Source: Fibrobacterales bacterium
Lineage (GTDB): Bacteria > Fibrobacterota > Fibrobacteria > Fibrobacterales > Fibrobacteraceae
Assembly: GCA_025997455.1 (NCBI GenBank)
Contig: BNUP01000041.1
Span: 1-17,104, forward strand
Length of the DNA: 17,104 nucleotides
Direction: 5' to 3'
Shown here: piece after piece, positions 13,500-17,104 of the stretch
Layout of the letters: each line of letters starts with the position of its first letter
Position numbering within the stretch: position 1 is the first letter of the stretch
Notes under the pieces: generated by a model
The model's input: the letters and a program-made list of their open reading frames with translations, nothing else
Databases searched by the model: none
What the model was told of the DNA's origin: nothing
Made by a program: the position numbers and the translations under genes

Positions 13500-15689
13500 T
13501 CAAACAGCCGGTTGTTCGCCCGCACCTGCCCCATTCTGCAGCGCCTTAATGGATAACTTCACCTTGCCCTTTGGATCAACTCCCAAGCAAAGCACAGTGA
13601 CCTCATCGCCTATATGCAGAACTTCTTCAACTCTTTCCAATCTGCGGTCGGTTATCTCGGAAATGTGAATTAAACCGTCTCGTCCGGGTAAAATTTCCAC
13701 AAACGCACCAAAGGGTTGAATGGATTTCACCTTGCCCTTGTAGATTTTATTCGGTTCTGGTTCGCTCACAATTTCTTCAACTCGTGCCTTTGCAAGTGCT
13801 CCCGCTTTTGCACTCGGAGCCGCAATTTCCAAAACGCCGTCGTCGTTAATGTTAATTTTGCAACCGGTATCTGCCTGCAGTTTTTTAATCACCGCACCGC
13901 CAGACCCTATAACATCGCGAATCTTTGTAGTGGGAATTTTCATCTGCAACATAGTAGGTGCAAGTTTAGACAACCGTGCTCTGGGTTCGGGAATAGCCTC
14001 TTTGATTTTTCCGAGAATATGCAAACGACCTTGACGAGCCTGCTCCAAAGCCTTGCTCATAAGTTCAGGCGTAATACCTTTAATTTTAATATCCATTTGG
14101 AACGCGGTAATTCCGTTCTCCGTTCCGGTAATCTTAAAATCCATATCTCCCAAATGGTCTTCCGTGCCCGTAATATCCGAGAGAATTTCAATTTTCCCGC
14201 CGTCTTTCACGGAACCGTTCTCGGAAATTAAACCCATCGCAATACCCGCAACCGGTGCACTGATTGGCACACCCGCATCCATAAGCGAAAGCGAACCTCC
14301 GCACACAGATGCCATAGAGGAAGACCCGTTCGACTCCATAATTTCAGACACAACACGAATGGTATAAGGGAAACCTTCGGGAGTAGGCAACACTGCATTA
14401 AGCGATCTTTCTGCCAAATGTCCGTGCCCAATCTCGCGGCGCGAAACACCGAGTTTCTTCACTTCGCCAACCGAATACGGCGGGAAATTATAGTGCAGCA
14501 TATAACTCTTTGAGACCTCGCCCTGCAAGGTTTCCATCTTCTGTTCATCGTTCTTTGTGCCGAGCGTGCAAACCACCAAAGCCTGTGTTTCGCCGCGCTG
14601 AAAAATTGCCGAACCGTGCGAACGGGGCAAAATTCCCAACTGAATTTCAATGGGGCGAATATCTGTGGTAGCACGACCGTCAATTCTAACGCCTTCATCT
14701 AAAATCATCTTGCGCATTGTGTCTCTTTCCAAATCGTGGAAAGTCGCCTTTGCAACTGACTTCAATTTATCTGCCGAAACTCCGCCTTCAACAGATGCAC
14801 CTGCGGCAATAGCCGCTACCACAGCCTCGCTCTCAAGTGCCTTCTTTTCCAACGCCGCCATAGCAGGGTAATGTTCACTCTTAACCATAGGCGTATGCAA
14901 AGTCTTGTATAACTCATCAAAAATTGCAGTCTTAACCGCCGCCGCCACTGCAGACTCGCTCTCGCTCACGGAAACCGCCGCAAGTTCCATTTTCTTTTTT
15001 GCAACCTTTGCAACCAATTCACTCTGTGCCCTGCACAACTCTTTAATTGCCTCGTGCCCCGCCTGTATTGCCTCAACCATAATATTCTCGGCAACCTCAT
15101 AAGCACCGCCTTCAACCATACAAACGCTGTTCTCGGTTCCCGCAACAATCATATCCAATTCGCAAATTTCGAGTTGCGAAAAAGTCGGGTTAATAATCGG
15201 CTTACCATCCACAACCGCCACATGCACAGCCGCCACCTGCTCTTCAAAAGGCAACTCCGAAAGACCAATTGCAAGAGATGCCGCGCTCACGCCAAGAACA
15301 TCTGCCTCAAAATTTTTATCTGCCGAAAGTATCTGAACAATCAACTGCACTTCGCGCTTAAAACCTTCGGGAAACATAGGACGAATAGGTCTGTCTATAA
15401 TCCTCGCCCTCAAGGTCTCCTCATCACCGGGCTGACCCTCTCTTTTTTTATAACCGCCGGGCAAACGACCCGCCGCATAAGCCTTTTCGCGATATTCCAC
15501 CGTAAGCGGGAAAAAATCAGAATCCTTTTCCGGACCATAACATACGGTTGCGAGCACAAAGGCATCGCCCATTTTTACAACAGCCGCACCTGCAGCCTGT
15601 TTTGCCAATCGTCCTGTTTCAAAAGACAATTCGCGACCATCGGGAAGTTTTGCTATTTGTTCTTCCGCTTTTAACATCTTATATTCCAT
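13500..15689 (-). CDS. pnp: Polynucleotide phosphorylase
   Basis: 729 residues. 3'-to-5' phosphorolytic exoribonuclease of mRNA decay. The first RNase PH domain is at about 10-150 (PLTVEYREKAYAAGRLPGGY, RIIDRPIRPMFPEGF), with a helical linker at 205-300 and the second, catalytic RNase PH domain at about 335-550 (FQRGETQALVVCTLGT, GTEDHLGDMDFKITG carrying the metal-binding Asp residues 511-517). A KH domain at about 585-640 has GSGG at 595-598, and an S1 domain at 647-717 reads YKGKVKSIQPFGAFVEILPG. The ending GAGAGEQPAV is short. The start ATG 15689 has GAGG ahead. It lies 12 bp after rpsO, the classic rpsO-pnp pair, where PNPase often autoregulates its mRNA (known in E. coli, not shown here). 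Confidence 0.98.
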   Translation of the reverse strand: MEYKMLKAEEQIAKLPDGRELSFETGRLAKQAAGAAVVKMGDAFVLATVCYGPEKDSDFFPLTVEYREKAYAAGRLPGGYKKREGQPGDEETLRARIIDRPIRPMFPEGFKREVQLIVQILSADKNFEADVLGVSAASLAIGLSELPFEEQVAAVHVAVVDGKPIINPTFSQLEICELDMIVAGTENSVCMVEGGAYEVAENIMVEAIQAGHEAIKELCRAQSELVAKVAKKKMELAAVSVSESESAVAAAVKTAIFDELYKTLHTPMVKSEHYPAMAALEKKALESEAVVAAIAAGASVEGGVSADKLKSVAKATFHDLERDTMRKMILDEGVRIDGRATTDIRPIEIQLGILPRSHGSAIFQRGETQALVVCTLGTKNDEQKMETLQGEVSKSYMLHYNFPPYSVGEVKKLGVSRREIGHGHLAERSLNAVLPTPEGFPYTIRVVSEIMESNGSSSMASVCGGSLSLMDAGVPISAPVAGIAMGLISENGSVKDGGKIEILSDITGTEDHLGDMDFKITGTENGITAFQMDIKIKGITPELMSKALEQARQGRLHILGKIKEAIPEPRARLSKLAPTMLQMKIPTTKIRDVIGSGGAVIKKLQADTGCKININDDGVLEIAAPSAKAGALAKARVEEIVSEPEPNKIYKGKVKSIQPFGAFVEILPGRDGLIHISEITDRRLERVEEVLHIGDEVTVLCLGVDPKGKVKLSIKALQNGAGAGEQPAV

Positions 15690-15701
15690 AATTTTCCTCG
15701 A

Positions 15702-15980
15702 TTAGTTGCTACCGCGCAAATTGAGTTCCTTGTGTAAAGAACGATACCCTTCAAGGTCTTGTCTTGCGTAATATTTCAGCAATCGTTTGCGTTTTGAAAC
15801 CAACATTTGCAAGCCGCGCAGAGAATGCACATCTTTTCTGTTTTTGTTGCAGTGTTCCGTGAGGCTCTTAATTCTCTCCGTGAGAATTCCTATCTGAGAG
15901 CGTGCATTGCCTGAGTCTGCTTCGTTCTTGCCGAATTTGGCAATAATTTCTGCTGTCTTTTCTTTGGTTATGGTAGCCAT
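15702..15980 (-). CDS. rpsO: Small-subunit ribosomal protein S15
   Basis: 92 residues, MATITKEKTAEIIAKFG. Four-helix protein that binds 16S rRNA early in 30S assembly. Diagnostic blocks are ADSGNARSQIGILTERIKSLTEH, HSLRGLQMLVSKRKRLLKYY and the final helix. Length is near the usual 89 residues. AAGGAA lies ahead of the ATG, and a TTTTCTATATTCCG promoter-like motif lies 33 nt upstream, giving this gene a real leader, unlike the leaderless-type genes in the window. Confidence 0.98.
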   Translation of the reverse strand: MATITKEKTAEIIAKFGKNEADSGNARSQIGILTERIKSLTEHCNKNRKDVHSLRGLQMLVSKRKRLLKYYARQDLEGYRSLHKELNLRGSN

Positions 15981-16013
15981 AAAACCTTATTTCCTTCTAA
16001 AATTGTGTTAAAG

Positions 16014-16027
16014 CGGAATATAGAAAA
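16014..16027 (-). promoter_or_regulatory. Promoter-like motif of rpsO-pnp
   Basis: Minus strand TTTTCTATATTCCG, 33 nt before the rpsO ATG; shares TTTCTAnnTTCC with the other starts. It abuts the element fragment at 16028. Confidence 0.55.
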
Positions 16028-16053
16028 CTCTTATGAGGTTAATAGTGGTTACC
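16028..16053. mobile_element. Solo terminal fragment of the structured element
   Basis: 26 nt, CTCTTATGAGGTTAATAGTG then GTTACC, equal to the reverse complement of one end of copy B, including the ATG-creating base. The rest of the element is absent. It lies between the U32 gene stop and the rpsO promoter motif. Confidence 0.7.
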
Positions 16054-16064
16054 TTTAGCAATTT

Positions 16065-17104
16065 TTAGAACTCGCCTCTACCCGCAATCAAATATACCTC
16101 GTCATTAACGCGGCACTTGGGAAGTTTAATTCCCGCCTCCTGTCCTTTGTGAATTTCGCCAATTGGTTGCGAATCTATTTGCATACTTTCAACTTTCACG
16201 CGCACGGCACCGGTTTTGTTGCCTATTATATAAACTTCATCGCCGAGTTTGAGCGTTCCGTAATTAATTTTTAGAGATGCAACTCCCGCCTTGCCCCAAT
16301 ATTTGGAAACCTTCCCCAAAAAAACTTTTTTTTCGGTTTGCTCGCCAAAGTCCGATTTTGAGAAATCATCGTTCGTCGGCATTTTGATAAAAAATCCGCT
16401 TGAAAATCCGCGGTTATACACCCTTTTTAATTCTTCCAAACATTCTGCAATTTCCTCATCGCTTAATTTTTTATCTAACGCTTTGCGATACGCTTTTGTC
16501 ACCGAACTCACATATTCGGGGGTGCGATTTCGACCTTCTATTTTGAATGTGGTTATTCCCGCCGCTTTCATTTTTTCAATAAAAGGCAGAGTGCATAAAT
16601 CTTTTGCAGACATCACGCGGTTGTTTTGTAAAACTAATTCGTGTTCGTGTGCAATAACCCCTTCATCCGCAGCGTTAGCGTGAGTGTTGTCAATTTCGGT
16701 GATTTTGTAAGCACGGCGGCACGGTTGAATACACTCTCCTCGATTTGCCGATTTACCGCAGATAAATTGCGATGTAAAACAACGACCCGATTCCGAAACG
16801 CAGAGTGCCCCGTGGCAAAAGGATTCAATTTCCAAAGGCTTTGTTTTTTTTGCAATTTCAGAAATTTGAGCAAGTGAGAGTTCTCGCGCAAGGACAATTC
16901 GCTGTGCCCCCAAATCGCGATAGAATGCCGCAGATAGTGCGTTGGAAACGGAACATTGGGTAGAGATGTGAAACGGAACTTCATATTTTTTGCAGAGCAT
17001 CATCACCGATAAATCTGAGCATATAATTGCATCTATTTTTTCAGACACTTTCCGAATCAGTTTTTCAATCTCTTTTAATTCATGTTGATATATGATTGTA
17101 TTCA
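16065..17104 (-). CDS. Peptidase U32-family protein, 5' end outside window
   Basis: Open from the right window edge to the stop at 16065, about 346 residues; the frame continues past the GTG at 17048 (preceded by YQHELKEIEKLIRK), so the true start is outside. The U32 signature is present: ESFCHGALCVSESGRCFTSQ followed by NRGECIQPCRR, whose cysteines bind an iron-sulfur cluster in relatives. KMKAAGITTFKIEGRNRTPEYV follows, and a C-terminal beta-barrel domain (FLGKVSKYWGKAGVASLKIN...GDEVYIIG). Relatives such as TrhP and RlhA hydroxylate tRNA or 23S rRNA bases from prephenate; which applies cannot be told from this fragment. The upstream part of the active domain is missing here. Confidence 0.88.
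   Translation of the reverse strand, partial: NTIIYQHELKEIEKLIRKVSEKIDAIICSDLSVMMLCKKYEVPFHISTQCSVSNALSAAFYRDLGAQRIVLARELSLAQISEIAKKTKPLEIESFCHGALCVSESGRCFTSQFICGKSANRGECIQPCRRAYKITEIDNTHANAADEGVIAHEHELVLQNNRVMSAKDLCTLPFIEKMKAAGITTFKIEGRNRTPEYVSSVTKAYRKALDKKLSDEEIAECLEELKRVYNRGFSSGFFIKMPTNDDFSKSDFGEQTEKKVFLGKVSKYWGKAGVASLKINYGTLKLGDEVYIIGNKTGAVRVKVESMQIDSQPIGEIHKGQEAGIKLPKCRVNDEVYLIAGRGEF

Noticed and set aside
15054..15674. Plus-strand 206-residue ORF antisense to pnp, and similar antisense ORFs at 13716-14231 and 14053-14367
   Set aside because: Shadows of the well-conserved pnp gene; no recognisable domains or ribosome sites.

Overview
The window looks like a chromosomal segment of an AT-rich, repeat-laden gut-type bacterium. 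My best guess is Fibrobacterota (Fibromonas-like) or a relative near Bacteroidota. The guess rests on a DUF4954 beta-helix protein, several Rpn-type PD-(D/E)XK 'transposase' genes with repeat tails, and a promoter-like motif TTTCTAnnTT that resembles the Bacteroidota -7 box (TAnnTTTG). It is an inference; no rRNA marker is present.

Layout. 1-2290 is a degraded accessory zone: the 3' end of an Rpn gene, an approx. 170-bp structured element (copy A), an ORF switched out of frame by a run of 14 G, and a broken Rpn gene carrying a divergent element copy (D). 2294-3622 encodes a membrane-bound HD-GYP c-di-GMP phosphodiesterase. 6858-3766 (minus strand) is an overlapping operon xseB-tyrS-Wzi-like outer-membrane protein; element copy B sits inside the signal peptide of the last gene. 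8143-7121 (minus) is a NAT/transglutaminase-fold protein with a 96-bp tandem repeat inserted between its catalytic His and Asp. It diverges across only 19 bp from a DUF4954 gene (8163-9584). 9698-10678 is an intact Rpn gene followed by element copy C. 11156-12938 is a DsbA-like lipoprotein plus purM. 13373-12990 is a RimI-like acetyltransferase. 15980-13500 is rpsO-pnp, and a U32 peptidase-family gene runs off the right edge.

The ordinary housekeeping genes (tyrS, xseB, purM, rpsO, pnp, rimI-like) are intact. The unusual part is the repeats. (1) A family of approx. 150-170 bp three-hairpin elements (four copies and one fragment) has 5-6 bp target duplications. The stems of copy D differ from those of A-C but stay paired. 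Two copies lie in frame inside genes, and one appears to have been adjusted to stay open through a signal peptide. Three of the four copies lie in or beside Rpn genes. (2) TTTCTAnnTT motifs sit exactly 16-17 nt before four start codons, which predicts leaderless mRNAs. At three of these a C/A-rich heptad tract (G-rich, quadruplex-capable on the other strand) lies just upstream. (3) A 14-G tract could act as a phase switch. (4) In-frame tandem repeats occur in an enzyme core and in Rpn tails.
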